From: Bilabrum cf. latius
Taxonomy: Eukaryota; Bigyra: Bicosoecida; Bigyra; Bicosoecida
NCBI GenBank assembly: GCA_965178125.1
Contig: OZ237748.1
Coordinates: 496,001-560,000, forward strand
Direction: 5' to 3'
Length of the DNA stretch: 64,000 bases
Shown: positions 10,564 to 21,678 of the stretch, piece by piece
Layout of the letters: each line of letters opens with the position of its first letter
Position numbering within the stretch: the first letter of the stretch is position 1
Program-made: the position numbers and the translations under genes
The notes under the pieces: model-generated
What the model was told of the DNA's origin: nothing
The model's input: only the letters and a program-made list of their open reading frames with translations
Databases searched by the model: none

Positions 10564-13446
10564 ATGGCAGCTGCCCCAACTGTATTCGCTGCGAGCGGGC
10601 ACGAAGCGTCCCTAGCCGAAAGGCAGAACCTCGCAGTCGATGTGGCAGCAGAGCATTCCTTGAGGCGAATACTGAGTAGTGCGATAGGCGCTAACTTCAG
10701 TGTCAAGTCCCACCAGAAGATCTCCGATACGGAAGGCGGCTTCACCGGCGAGCTGAACGATATGAACTTCTTCGGATTTTCCGTGGCATCCCTGGGCGAT
10801 CTGGACGGAGATAACATCACCGACCTCGCAGTGGGGGCGCCCAGTGATGCTGATGGAGGGGAGAACCGTGGGGCTACTTGGATTCTCTCCTTGAACAGCA
10901 ACGGGACCGTCAAGTCTCACCAGAAGATCTCCGATACGGAAGGCGGATTCACGGGCGAGCTCAACGATTATGACTTCTTCGGATCTTCCGTGGCATCCTT
11001 GGGCGATCTGGACAGAGATGGCACCATTAACCTCGCAGTGGGGGCACCCTTTGATGGTGGTGGAAGTGGAATGCGCGGGGCTACTTGGATCCTCTCCTTG
11101 AACACCAACGGGACCGTCAAGTCCCACCAAAAGATCTCCGCTACGGAAGGCGGCTTGGTTGGTGACCTGGACGACGTGGAAAACTTCGGGGAGGCCATGG
11201 TATCCCTGGGCGATCTAGACGAAGATGGCACCACCGATTTAGCGGTGGGGGCACCCAGTGATGGTGGAGGGTCGAAACGCGCGGCTACTTTAATCATCCT
11301 GTTGAACAGCAACGGAACCGTCAAGTCCCACCAGAAGATCTCCGCTACGGAAGGTGGCTTCATGGGCGAGCTAGACAAAAGTGACTTGTTCGGATCGTCC
11401 GTGGCATCCCTGGGCGATCTGGACAGAGATGGCACCACCGACCTCGCAGTGGGGGCCTACGACGATGATGATGGAGGGGAGAACCGCGGGGCTACTTGGA
11501 TCCTCTTCTTGAACACCAACGGCACCGTCAAGTCCCACCAGAAGATCTCCGATACGGAAGGCGGCTTCACCGGCGAGCTGAATGATAATAGTAACTTCGG
11601 ATCTTCCCTGGCACCCTTGGGCGATCTGGACAGAGATGGCACCATCGATCTCGCAGTGGGGGCAGGCGGTGATAGCGATGGAGGGATGTTGCGCGGGGCT
11701 ACTTGGATCCTCTTCATGAACACCGACGGAACCGTCAAGTCCCACCAGAAGATCTCCGATACGGAAGGCGGCTTTACTGGCGAGCTGAACGATGTTAGCT
11801 TCTTCGGATCTTCCGTGGCATCCTTAGGCGATCTGGACGGAGATGGCACCATCGACCTCGCAGTGGGGGCAGGCGGTGATAGCGATGGAGGGTCTATGCG
11901 CGGGGCTACTTGGATCCTATTCAATGAGGTGGTATTGCCAACCCCATCCCCAACCCCGAGCAACAGCCCGACCCCGAGTAGTACCCCCAGCAACTCCCCC
12001 ACGCCGAGCATCACCAGCAGCACCAGCCCCACGCCGAGCATCACCAGCAGCACCAGCCCCACGCCGAGCATCACCAGCAGCACCAGCCCCACGCCGAGCA
12101 TCACCAGCAGTCCCAGCAGCTCCCCCACTCCGAGCACTACCAGCAGCCCCAGCAACTCCCCCACGCCGAGCACTACCAGCAGCCCCAGCCCAACGCCGAG
12201 CATCACCAGTAGTCCCAGCAGCTCCCCCACGCCGAGCACTACCAGCAGCCCCAGCAGCTCCCCCACGCCGAGCACTACCAGCAGCCCCAGCAGCTCACCC
12301 ACGCTGAGCACTACAAGTAGCCCCAGCAACTCCCCCACGCCGAGCATCACCAGCAGCCCCAGCAACTCCCCCACGCCGAGCATCACCAGCAGCCCCAGCA
12401 GCTCACCCACGCCGAGCACTACCAGCAGCCCCAGCAGCTCACCCACGCCGAGCACTACCAGCAGTCCCAGCAACTCCCCCACGCCGAGCACTACCAGCAG
12501 CCCCAGCAGCTCACCCACGCCGAGCACTACCAGCAGCCCCAGCAGCTCACCCACGCCGAGCACTACCAGCAGCCCCAGCAACTCCCCCACGCCGAGCACT
12601 ACCAGCACTGATGGTAGGGGACCGACATGCAGTGATGGCGAGCTCAACGGCCAGGAGACCGACATTGACTGCGGGGACGCGTCTGCTGAAGGCTGCGCGT
12701 TGTGCGCCCAGGGCAGGACCTGCATCGTCACAGCCAACTGCGCCAGTGGACTCGTGTGCTCGGCTAGCAGCAACACGTGCACGCCCCCCACACGGCGCAG
12801 GGGCAAGCGCATCACGGTGTCCGGGACCAAGGTGTCGAGCGTGACCACGCCCGTCTTCCAGTCGAACTTGATGACTCCCTTCATCGCAGCGATCGAAGAC
12901 GTGGCCGGAAATGATGATGTGGTCATCAACCGGCTGACCCCGTCCTCAACCAGCAGGGGCCGCTCCCCTCAAGCCTCGGGCTCAGAGGAAAATGACGTTT
13001 CCGCCGCCGAGCTGGACTTCACAGCGACTATTCCGCTGGATCGCACCGACGCGGAGTAGACGAGGCAGGGCATCCTGGACTTCCTGCGGGGCAACATGAC
13101 CACGCCAACAAACGAGACGCTGGTGGAGGTGCTCAGGATGGCTGCGCCCGTCGAGATGGCCCAGCTACTGGTGGTTGATACGACCAGTACTGCCGCGGAG
13201 GTCACTGTACAAGAAGAGGACCTGCAAGTGGAGGAGGCTGTGGCTCCTTCTACGGACGAGGATGACAACGACGGAGGGGCCAGCATGGTCATCATCATCG
13301 TAGTGGCGGTGGTCATCGTCATTGCCGTCATGGTGGGAGCAGCCGCCTACTTCTTCATATGCAGGAATACCAAGGCAGGGATTGCCAAGAAGGACGACAA
13401 GGCGATCGATGTGAAGGTAGAGCTTAAGGCGGCAGAGGCCGTGTGA
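10564..13446 (+). CDS. FG-GAP repeat cell-surface protein with Ser/Pro/Thr stalk and C-terminal membrane anchor (in-frame TAG at 13057)
   Basis: Predicted type I surface glycoprotein of the integrin-alpha-like FG-GAP class, likely for adhesion or binding. Six near-identical blades of 68-69 residues span 10702-11940. Each carries a DLDGDG-type calcium loop, followed by DLAVGA or a close variant, and a GATWIL strand. Next comes a roughly 220-residue stalk of SPTPS-type 12-residue repeats (11940-12605). A Cys-rich domain (12628-12780, NGQETDIDCGD motif) follows, then a 23-residue hydrophobic helix (about 13285-13356) and a basic tail. An in-frame TAG at 13057-13059 (residue 832) separates the ectodomain from the anchor. 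Coding character continues after it to TGA 13444, so I read it as sense. The start is uncertain: ATG 10564 gives a weak signal peptide, the frame is open upstream, and an intron there is possible. 960 residues as drawn. Confidence 0.8.
10702..11940 (+). repeat. Six tandem FG-GAP blade repeats of 204-207 bp
   Basis: The KSHQKIS codons recur at 10702, 10909, 11116, 11320, 11527 and 11734. The period is 207 bases except for one 204-base unit, always in frame. High nucleotide identity suggests recent duplication or gene conversion within the gene. Confidence 0.9.
11940..12605 (+). repeat. SPTPS-encoding minisatellite stalk
   Basis: An imperfect array of about 36-bp units, with some 27- to 39-bp variants, encodes SPSNSPTPSTTS-like repeats within the FG-GAP gene. 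The composition suits an extended O-glycosylated stalk. Confidence 0.85.
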
Positions 13447-13970
13447 AGGGGCGGATGAAGCCGTCACGTATGCTTGTGCTGGGGCTGTAGTGGAGGAAGT
13501 AACACGAATCGTGTTACACGATTTACAATTCACCTGCATTGAATGGGCACCCGTATAGAGAGCCAACAGCGCATTGCATTCCAAATCCGGCCACTGTACA
13601 CTTCATTCCCACGGACCCACTGAGCTTCACCAAGCAAGCAGGGGGAGAGTCCAAACACGCCGCCCGTTTGAAATGCAGGAACAGATGCGACGCAGCGAGG
13701 TGGAGGAGGGAGCGGTCGGAGGGCAAGGCCCGTGAGTTAAAAGCTGGAGCGGAGGGGTACAGGCACACCAAGTGGGTGGGGGGGTAGTGGAGGAAAAAAT
13801 GGTTGGCGAAGTCATCTGATTTTTCGCAGGCATGGGGCGACGTGCGGCCGCCCGAGGTGATTAGATCTGAAGGTGATGGTGACGATTGAGTAGGGATCCG
13901 ATCATCACATTATTTTCTGTTTCATTCATTCTCTTCGAAGGCATCCGGTTGGCTGTGGTATTTGGCAAAT
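13447..13970. other. Spacer and ANK1 5' leader
   Basis: No gene is seen. The segment before 13971 (AAGGCATCCGGTTGGCTGTG at about 13939) is conserved upstream of other ankyrin genes: ANK4 near 21644, ANK5 near 49090 (minus) and ANK6 near 53775 (minus). It therefore belongs to the shared promoter or 5' leader of the family. Confidence 0.5.
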
Positions 13971-16416
13971 ATGTGAGTAAAATTATCGCAAGCTATGCAG
14001 GACACGACTGTCATTATTGTTTGGGTATCATACCAACGTACAGCCGTACAGTTTGATCCCTTGAGATGCGATACAATTCTTCGGTCGTTTACACCTGCGG
14101 AAACTCAACCCATGTGGTCTGTGAATTTGTAAGTTGTATCATGATATACTTTGAATGGATCAGGGGGGACGCTTTGATCAACGCGGCCAGGTATGGCAAG
14201 GTGGACGCCCTGAGGGCCTGCCTGGATTCGGGGACGGACATCGAATCCAAAGATAGCGTGAGATCAAGCAGTACTGGGCGGGCAAACAAAATAATGAATT
14301 TTAGTTTTTCGCGTATCACTGACAGTGCTAGTATTCAGTTTTCATGGAGCATGCCACCGCGAGGATAAGTCATCCTTGGACTAGGCCTTCGACGGTCTGC
14401 AAATAGATCTAGCGCTTTCTTGCACAGTAGCACATGTTCAACATGTTAGGCGCAGGATGGCGTAACTGCTGTCATTGGTGCTGCGGTGAATAACAATCTT
14501 GGCTGCCTGAAGCTGCTCATTGAAGGTGGAGCCAATTTGAACGCCGCCAACGATGTAAGAGAGGCTCCCACAGCCGGCCAAGTGGTGACTGTGAATCTAC
14601 AGTTTTATTCCACACGACTGCTCATAATGATTCATGGCAAATGTATGTGTGATGCTCGCTTTGATTGGGATCTTGTTGGGATCGGGTGATACAACGCCCG
14701 CCATCGATCACTGCCCCCACACATGAAATTTGTTGTTTTCAGAACAAAAACCACAGAAAGGTATGACAGCAGCACATTGGGCTGCACAAAGAAAACATGT
14801 GGAATGCCTGCAGCTGCTTGTCGAGAGGGGTGCCCACGTGAATGTCTAGACCGAAGTGAGACATTTGTCCGTGCAGGTAGGTGGTATGCCATCCAGAAAT
14901 TCTGTGTATCATGCTCTTTGACAACTGCCTGGCGTTTCTCGTGATGGTAACAATTATTAATCACGATTATCTGTGGGACGTATTGTGAGTATTCGCTTGA
15001 TCAGTTTCGTCGCATATAATTTGTACTCACAGCTAGAGCCAGGCCTTTCTGCAAATTCTCCCCGCTAGCTGTAGAGTATGCAGAGGCGTGAATTTTGGAT
15101 CATGGGTGCAACGTAGTCTCTGGTAGTGGGTGTAACATCACAGGTATTATGTCTATTAGCAACACAACGGGGTTTTTGTACTACCAATGCTCTATCACCG
15201 GAGATTGTTTTGTATTTGTGGTGTTAACGGTCCTTGCTACGATTCTTGATGTTCACGGATATTGTGTATTGCCACGCGTATTGTGCACGCGTGTGTCACG
15301 CGTATTGTGCACGCATGTGTCTAGTAGCCGACCGTTTGATAGCGTAAGGTGGTTATCCAGCCTGCAACTGTGCCCTTTCGTACCGATTAACCTGCAGTAC
15401 GGAAACACCCCCCTCCACGTGGCAGCGGACTACGGCCGCACCGCCTGTGCCACGATCCTTATGGAGGCAGGGGCCAGCAGGGACATCAGGAACAAAGTGA
15501 GCTTTTGGAGTTGCATCGCAACAACCATTGCCCCCAACCTATAAACCATGCTGACCTATAATTATCGGTACCCTCCATGACCTCATCGATCGAGCAGATA
15601 GGGAAGACTCCAGCCGAATGGGCAAAGTCCAATGGCAAGAGGTGGGCAGCTGCCGCCATCCGGACGTTTATTCGATCACGAGTCCGTAGAGCCATGTGCT
15701 GGAGGAGGGCAGTGGAGGTCAAGCGAGATGCTGCAATGGTGTTTAAAGCAGCGAGCGAAGGCAGGCCAATGGAACTGGCCAGGAGGCTGAGGTTGGGCAA
15801 GCTGGCAGCTTGTATGAGCTTTAAAGTGGCGATGCCCTCCGCACCTTGTCCGATAATGCTCCCAATCGAAGTAGCAACGGTGAATGGGCACGATGAGTGC
15901 GTGCAGGTCCTTTCGCAGCACGGGTCTCCGCCCCTGAGTGCTGCATTCAAGCGGTTCTGGTTTGGAAGGCTGGTCTTCAAGTATGCGACACAAGGTCGCT
16001 ACGAGGACCTCAATCAAGTCTTGTTTACCCTAGATGTGCCGACTGGTGTTCTGACGAATCGGAGGAAGCTCCACACGTGCTAGTACGTCCTGCCGATCGA
16101 AGGAGCTGCTCTCATGGGTTATGATGAGTGCGTGGAGGCACTTCAGCTTGCTGGCTCGCCTCAGCTCGGACCAGACTACAACCAGCTCCTAGAGCAGTTT
16201 GAGAGGCGGTCAAGAAGCCGGTCTTTTGATCCGAGGCAGGGCAGAAAGGAACCGGGGGAAAAATCTGCGAGCGGGGCAGAACCTGAAGCGCAGTCGTCTA
16301 TGGCATCGGCGGCGCAGGACCCGCTGCCCGACGGGTGGGAGGAGGGGTCCATGGGGGGCCGTGTGGTTTACATGCATCCCGCATCGGGGAGGATGCAGTT
16401 CGATCGACCCACGTGA
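13971..16416 (+). CDS. ANK1: ankyrin-repeat protein with C-terminal WW-like domain
   Basis: Exon-per-repeat ankyrin gene. The start codon is split: AT at 13971-13972, intron 13973-14163, then G. Exons: 14164-14257 (GDALINAARYGK), 14456-14554, 14757-14855, 15398-15496 and 15598-16416. Internal repeat exons are 99 bases and phase 0. The last exon carries the family module ASEGRPMELARRLRLGKL, two further ankyrin-like repeats, and a WW-like domain beginning DPLPDGWEEG in which F replaces the second Trp. In-frame TAG at 14847 and 16081; the ankyrin consensus continues after both. Ends at TGA 16414. Likely a cytosolic protein-interaction adaptor; partner unknown. An exon for one repeat present in ANK3 is absent or unrecognised. 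Confidence 0.75.
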
Positions 16417-16428
16417 GGGCATGGATCC

Positions 16429-16515
16429 CGTTAGTTGTGTGCCGTAGGTACGGAGGCAGGTTACGAATTGATTTAGATCGGAGAGTCCCTAGGTCAATTC
16501 CCGCTTGAGGGACAA
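16429..16515 (+). repeat. Short dispersed repeat copy 1
   Basis: Shares GTTGTGTGCCGTAGGTACGG and flanking sequence with 57385-57442 (plus) and 22436-22467 (minus). A T-arm-like motif (GGTCAATTCCC) follows at about 16492, as in the 57.4-kb copy, so a tRNA-derived SINE is possible. Confidence 0.5.
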
Positions 16516-16695
16516 AATCACCAAATTCACAACCCATCCAAACATGCACCAATCTTCCTATCAGGCCAATCCATCACGACAGGGACCGGTCCCGGCCTCT
16601 GCAACCGCGTATGGACTGATATGATATCCAGGGATAGCCGAGGGGCCCTCTGGGGGGACGGGCGGCGGCCGGCTCGCTAGCAGTAGATGTCCTGA

Positions 16696-17290
16696 AAGGC
16701 TAATACTCCCCTCCACAGGGCAGCGTTCTGGAGCTGCACCGCCTGCGTCTCGATCCCCATGGAGGCAGGGGCCCGCAGGGACATCAAGAACGACGTAAGT
16801 TTGCACAGCTGTATCATAACAGCACTTAAATCACATATGTACATCATGCTGCCCAATGAATCAAAGAATATTCCCACCCACGAATCCACCCTCCGTGCAT
16901 CCCCGACACCTTGAACCGTCCTATCTTCCTTTCACTTCCTGGATCGAGCAGGCTGGCAAGACTCCAGCGGAGCTTGCAGACACTAGGGGCAACACCAAAA
17001 CCGCCGCTGCCATTCGATCGTTCATTCCATCACGAGTCCGAAGCGCCTTGTGCTGGAGGCAGGCAGTGGAGGCCAAGAGAGGTGCTCAGATGGTCTTCCC
17101 GGCAGCGAGTGAGGGGCGGCCCATGGAGCTGGCCAGGAGGCTGAGGTTGCCCAAGCTGGCAGGTGGGTTGGAGATGGAGGGAAAAGCGATGATTCATGAT
17201 GGGGCTTCTAGGCTGGTGCTTGCACTGGAGGCAGCGATGCTGGGTGGGCAAGATGATTGCGTGAAGCTGCTGCAGCACGCCATAGGGTAA
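16696..17290 (+). pseudogene. ANK2: 5'-truncated ankyrin gene fragment
   Basis: Contains only the fifth-repeat exon (16696-16794, GARRDIKND end) and a last exon (16952-17290, 339 bases, ending TAA 17288). The first exons of a complete family member are absent. The acceptor before 16696 is degenerate, and a TGA sits immediately upstream in frame. The last exon itself is intact (FPAASEGRPMELARRLRLPK) and encodes CAG (Gln) where ANK7 has TAG. It may be an exon donor or a dead copy. Confidence 0.65.
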
Positions 17291-17572
17291 TTGGTGTGAT
17301 GAGTGCATCAAGGGAGAACACCAGCTAGTGCCGTGATAGTATCTGTGATGCGGGGGGGTTGGGAGCCCTCTGCCTGCGGTGGAAGAGGCTCTGCCAGGTA
17401 GGGAGGTACTGCAGCAGGAGGGGCGGACGGGTCTCACGCTTGCTCCGGTTCTACCTGTGACCACATTTAATCGGAAATATTCAATCACAAGACAAGAAAT
17501 ATGCATGCCCCCGGTCCCGTGGACCCACTGGGCTTCGCCCTGAACGACTGGTTCTTCACCAGCCCGCCAATA

Positions 17573-17616
17573 TTCGAAAGTCTGTAATACGTAAATGTAA
17601 GGTGCTTTCTAATATC
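17573..17616 (+). repeat. Dispersed repeat fragment
   Basis: CGAAAGTCTGTAATACGTAA is closely similar to 7003-7042 (CGAAAGTCTGTAATATGCAA) and to the minus strand near 53836-53880. It lies just upstream of the ANK3 leader. Confidence 0.5.
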
Positions 17617-17655
17617 GGGTCGGCCGTCGAGTTTGCTGTTATACTGTATTGTAAT

Positions 17656-20600
17656 ATGTAAGTTAGAGACACATTATTGATGTCATAACGAAACTGTCGG
17701 TGCATCTCGAGTCCGATTCCTATTGATAGTAGGCTACGTAGGTTGCTGCTGCATCCTGCCAATCGTTGGTTGCTCGTCCATCGGTGGATCCTATCAGCAT
17801 GAGTGTAACTTAAGCGATCCAATCTTCACTGATATGGTTTCAAGAAGCTCACAGGGGAGACGCAATGCGAAGAGCTGCCAAGAATGGCAAGTTGGACGAC
17901 CTGAGGGCCTGCCTGGATTCGGGAACGGACATAGAATCGAAAGATATTGTGAGATCGAGTAGGACTGAAGGGATTTGCTGAGTTTCAATATTTTATGTTA
18001 AGTGGAATCGCTCGATGTATCCATGCGGGAGTTGTCATGGAGCAAACATGCAACCGGCCGTTGATCCATCGCGCGGGGGTGCTCAGTGAATCTCCCCGCT
18101 GAACTTGCTGTGTTGGCATGTGCCGACCATTGACACACATTTTCTGGTAGGTTGTTAAATATTTAGTCTCAGGAAGCATTCGCCTCTTGCCTATACTCCG
18201 TGGCACGGAGACCTGGCTGTCACCCCACCCGCCTGACCGGATGCATGCCATATCTTTCCGACGGCTGGGCAGAGGCGGCTACTAGTGAAAGGCCCCGTCT
18301 GCAATGCTGACTGATCAGATAGCTTGGTTAAAGAATCGTGGTAGCTTTGCATGCAGTCCCTTATGATCCCCTCAGCCGTCGGCCTATCGATCTCTTCATC
18401 AGCTTCCTCAGATCCCGATGGCTGCTGCCACTCACGGATAGCTGCACATGATTCGACAAATACATCCTCACACCGCAGGATGGTAGAACAGCAGCATATT
18501 GTGCAGCCTATGAAGGCAAAGCGGACTGTCTGAAGCTGCTCATTGAAAGGGGCGCCAACGTGGAGGTTGTAGATACTTCTATGTTTACTGTGAGAAAGAC
18601 AGGCTGCCTGCCCAACAGGGCGAATATGGTTTCCCAACAGATTTGCCGATATGCTGCGGCTGTAGCACGGTTGTTCAAGCCCCTGTATATGTATTACAGT
18701 TACACGATTAGTTTCTGATTCGGTCATCGTTTGGCGCCACGGCTGCCTCGTTCAACGGGTGGATCTCCGGCAGCTCTTTGCGGAAGCTGGTGCGCAGTGA
18801 CATTACGTTGTATCATTGTGTGTTTTGATCGTGTAAATGATTCTCTTTTGACTGGCGGCGGCCCCTTAGGAATGGGTAGGTCTACACATCATGACGATTG
18901 CTTCATCAGCATGCTATTTGGCGGCTCCAAGGTTGTATCCGGGATATTCCATTTGGCTGCAGTCTTCACCATACTGTTTGTGTCCGTTTAATTGGCTGCC
19001 ATGGCATCCCACTCGCTCCTCGTCGGTCGATCGAGCTGGGCCCCCGAGCAAGTACCCCCCGGTGACTGGCTAGGTCTCAATAGGAGGCGCAATTGTTATT
19101 GATGTCTTGTGAATGCGATCGATTGCATGTTGGTCTGATTTGACCATGCCAGTCTTCAAGTCTTTAGTCGAGGTTGTTCTGTAATTGATCAGCCCGCCCG
19201 GCTGGCCCACTAACGGTGCCAGCCCCCGCCCTTCCCCCTCCCTAACACTCCCAGCACCCGCCCCAGGCACACATCCACACGCACACCCTCTCCAATCATC
19301 ATCCACCCTGCTTCCTGCAACCCTTGTCTTTTATGCCCCCCATCACAGCTTGGCTACACACCTGTTCATGCGGCATCTGCGAATGGGCACAAATACTGCC
19401 TGGCTATGCTTATTGAAAATGGTGGTAACGTAAACGCGGTGGATGAGGTGAGAGAGCTTGATATCGAGGGTAGTAGTGGTCCTCTGTGTGTACTGTGTGC
19501 GCAGAATTTGTGTATCTGTCAGCTGGACACCGAATTGGCCGATCCCGGGTCCAATTGGGACTGTCTTGTCTGGAACAAGTAATGGTGGTTTTGAATGGAT
19601 TCATGGCAATAGATGTACAATTTGTTTGCTATTACTCTAATTGGATTGGTTTGGTACCGCTCACTAGCTCCACAGCTAGTGACGCGACCGCCGACCGTCA
19701 CCCCAGGGACACCTCGCCTATCTCAACCCCTAGGCACATGCAGAGGCCGGGCCCGGGTCCCTCTCGGTATGAAATCCCGCGATAGAACGATTATTGGATG
19801 TTTGGATGGGTTTCAATGTGTGTTATGTCGTACCTCCAGCGGTGGGATGCGCACGTCCCTGTGTGCGCTCCAAAGGCGCATATTCACTCCCACTGGTGCG
19901 CCCCCCGCCACCACCCACACCCAAATACTTGTTACAGGCACACGCACTCACATACATCCTCCGCTGGTTTCCCACCGCCGCAACGCAGGATGGCTGCACA
20001 CCCGTGCATGTGGCAACCGAAAACGGGTACCAGGACTGTCTGGCTATCCTAATTAAAAATGGTGGAGACTTGAATGCAATGAATGAGGTGAGGGAGAGAC
20101 ATTGAGGGATATATTGACCATACGTGTTGATTTGCTTGGTGGAAGCCTGCGTTTATCTGTTCGGCTTTGGACTGGCTGTGCCCTTGGCCGAGCACATCGT
20201 TGGCAGATATGTTGTAGATCTGTTGCATGGAATACACTTCAGTGGCAGCGTTGCAGCTCTCGAATTCATATTGATCGATGAACTGAGATGATCATGCTGC
20301 ATCACGCCCGGTCTGTACCATCCGATTCATCCGTAGGATGGAAACACTCCCCTTCACTTGGCAGCGGACTACGGCCGCACCGCCTGCGCCACTGTCCTCA
20401 TGAAGGCAGGGGCCCGCAGGGACATCAAGAATAGCGTAAGCGTCTGTATCTGCATGGCAGGAGGTCGTGATTCTTATTTTTCCATCATGCCGCCAAATGA
20501 ATTGACAAACCTTCGCATCAGCAATCAACCAAATACCTCTGATCCACCCCCCATGCATCCCCCCACACTACGCACCCTCTCTTTTGCCCATCTCCCTCGC

Positions 20601-20955
20601 TTCCTTGATTAAGTAGGTTAACTAGACTCCCGCCAAGATGGCAGAATGGTATAGACAACATGAGACCGCTGCCACCATCCGATCATTTATTACCTCTAGA
20701 GTGCGAAGAGCCATGTGCTGGAGGAGGGCAGTGGAGGCCAAGAGGGACGCTGGGATGGTGTTCCAGGCAGCAAGTGAGGGCAGGCCCATGGAGCTGGCAA
20801 AGAGGCTGAGGTTGGGCAAGCTAGCTGGTGGGTTGGAGATGAAGGGAAAAGCGGTGATTGATGATGGGACTTCTAGGCTGGTGCTTGCACTGGAGGCAGC
20901 CAGGCTGGGTGGGCACGACGATTGCGTGAAGCTGCTGCAGGAGGCCTAGGGCTGA
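17656..20955 (+). CDS. ANK3: five-repeat ankyrin protein
   Basis: Complete family member. Split start AT at 17656-17657, intron 17658-17854, then exons 17855-17948 (GDAMRRAAKNGK), 18479-18589, 19349-19447, 19989-20087, 20337-20435 and 20617-20955. Repeats two to five begin DGRTAAY, LGYTPVH, DGCTPVH and DGNTPLH. The last exon (339 bases) has the ASEGRPMELAKRLRLGKL module and a final ankyrin-like repeat. TAG at 20623 (third codon, Lys/Asn in paralogues) and at 20947, two codons before TGA 20953. Read this way the exon matches the ANK2 and ANK6 last exons in length exactly. The exon 20617 acceptor is TAG, so the TAG at 20614 is intronic and not counted. Likely an intracellular scaffold. Confidence 0.8.
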
Positions 20956-21678
20956 GGTCTAGTATGGAGCTTCCGCTGAAGGCAGCCCCGCACCATTGGC
21001 AAGGCAGGCACAGTCGCTGTTCCTGAAGAGCAGATAATGTGCCAACCCAGATCCATTTGCTTTGTCTCAGGTGAGAGAAGGAGAGAAGGTTGGACACAGG
21101 GTCCCAATGTGGTTCTTCGCGCATAGGGGGTCATCTCGTTGGCATACACTGGCGGGCGGCTACTGTTATACATACTTGGACATCAGGCTGGAAGCAGAGA
21201 TGAGTCGGAAGACGAGGTGGATACAGGCGGAGAGGAGGTGGAGAGGAACAATAGGGGGACGCCGGCAAAGGCGACGATAGTGCGGTGCCAATAGGGAGAA
21301 CGCAAGGAAGGGGAATCCAGGTGCCAGGCACAGAGGAGATGCGAGTGGCAGTTGGCAGCATTGCCAGCAAGCGCGCAGAGGGCCAATAGGCGGGTGGACA
21401 GAAGGGCCGCAACCTACTGCTGACCCTGGCGAAGCACCTCCTCAAGAGATCGAGCGCAGAGAGGATCCAGACGATCTAGCTGCACCACGACCCCACCATG
21501 GCGGGGCATAGGTGTTGGTGGATCATCATGCGTGAGCTCGGGAGCCTTGATGAGTGCCACAGAGATGAAGCCTTGGACGAGGGGCCGGCGCGAGATCTTC
21601 AAGGTGATGATGATGAGTGAATATAATGATACGACGTTTTCACTGTAAAGGCATTGGGTTGGCTGTGATATTTGATTT

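Noticed and set aside
20611-20616. An additional TAG codon replacing Gln before the ANK3 last exon
   Set aside because: Alignment with the other copies shows these bases are the intron acceptor (aagtag, equal to gagcag elsewhere), not coding sequence.
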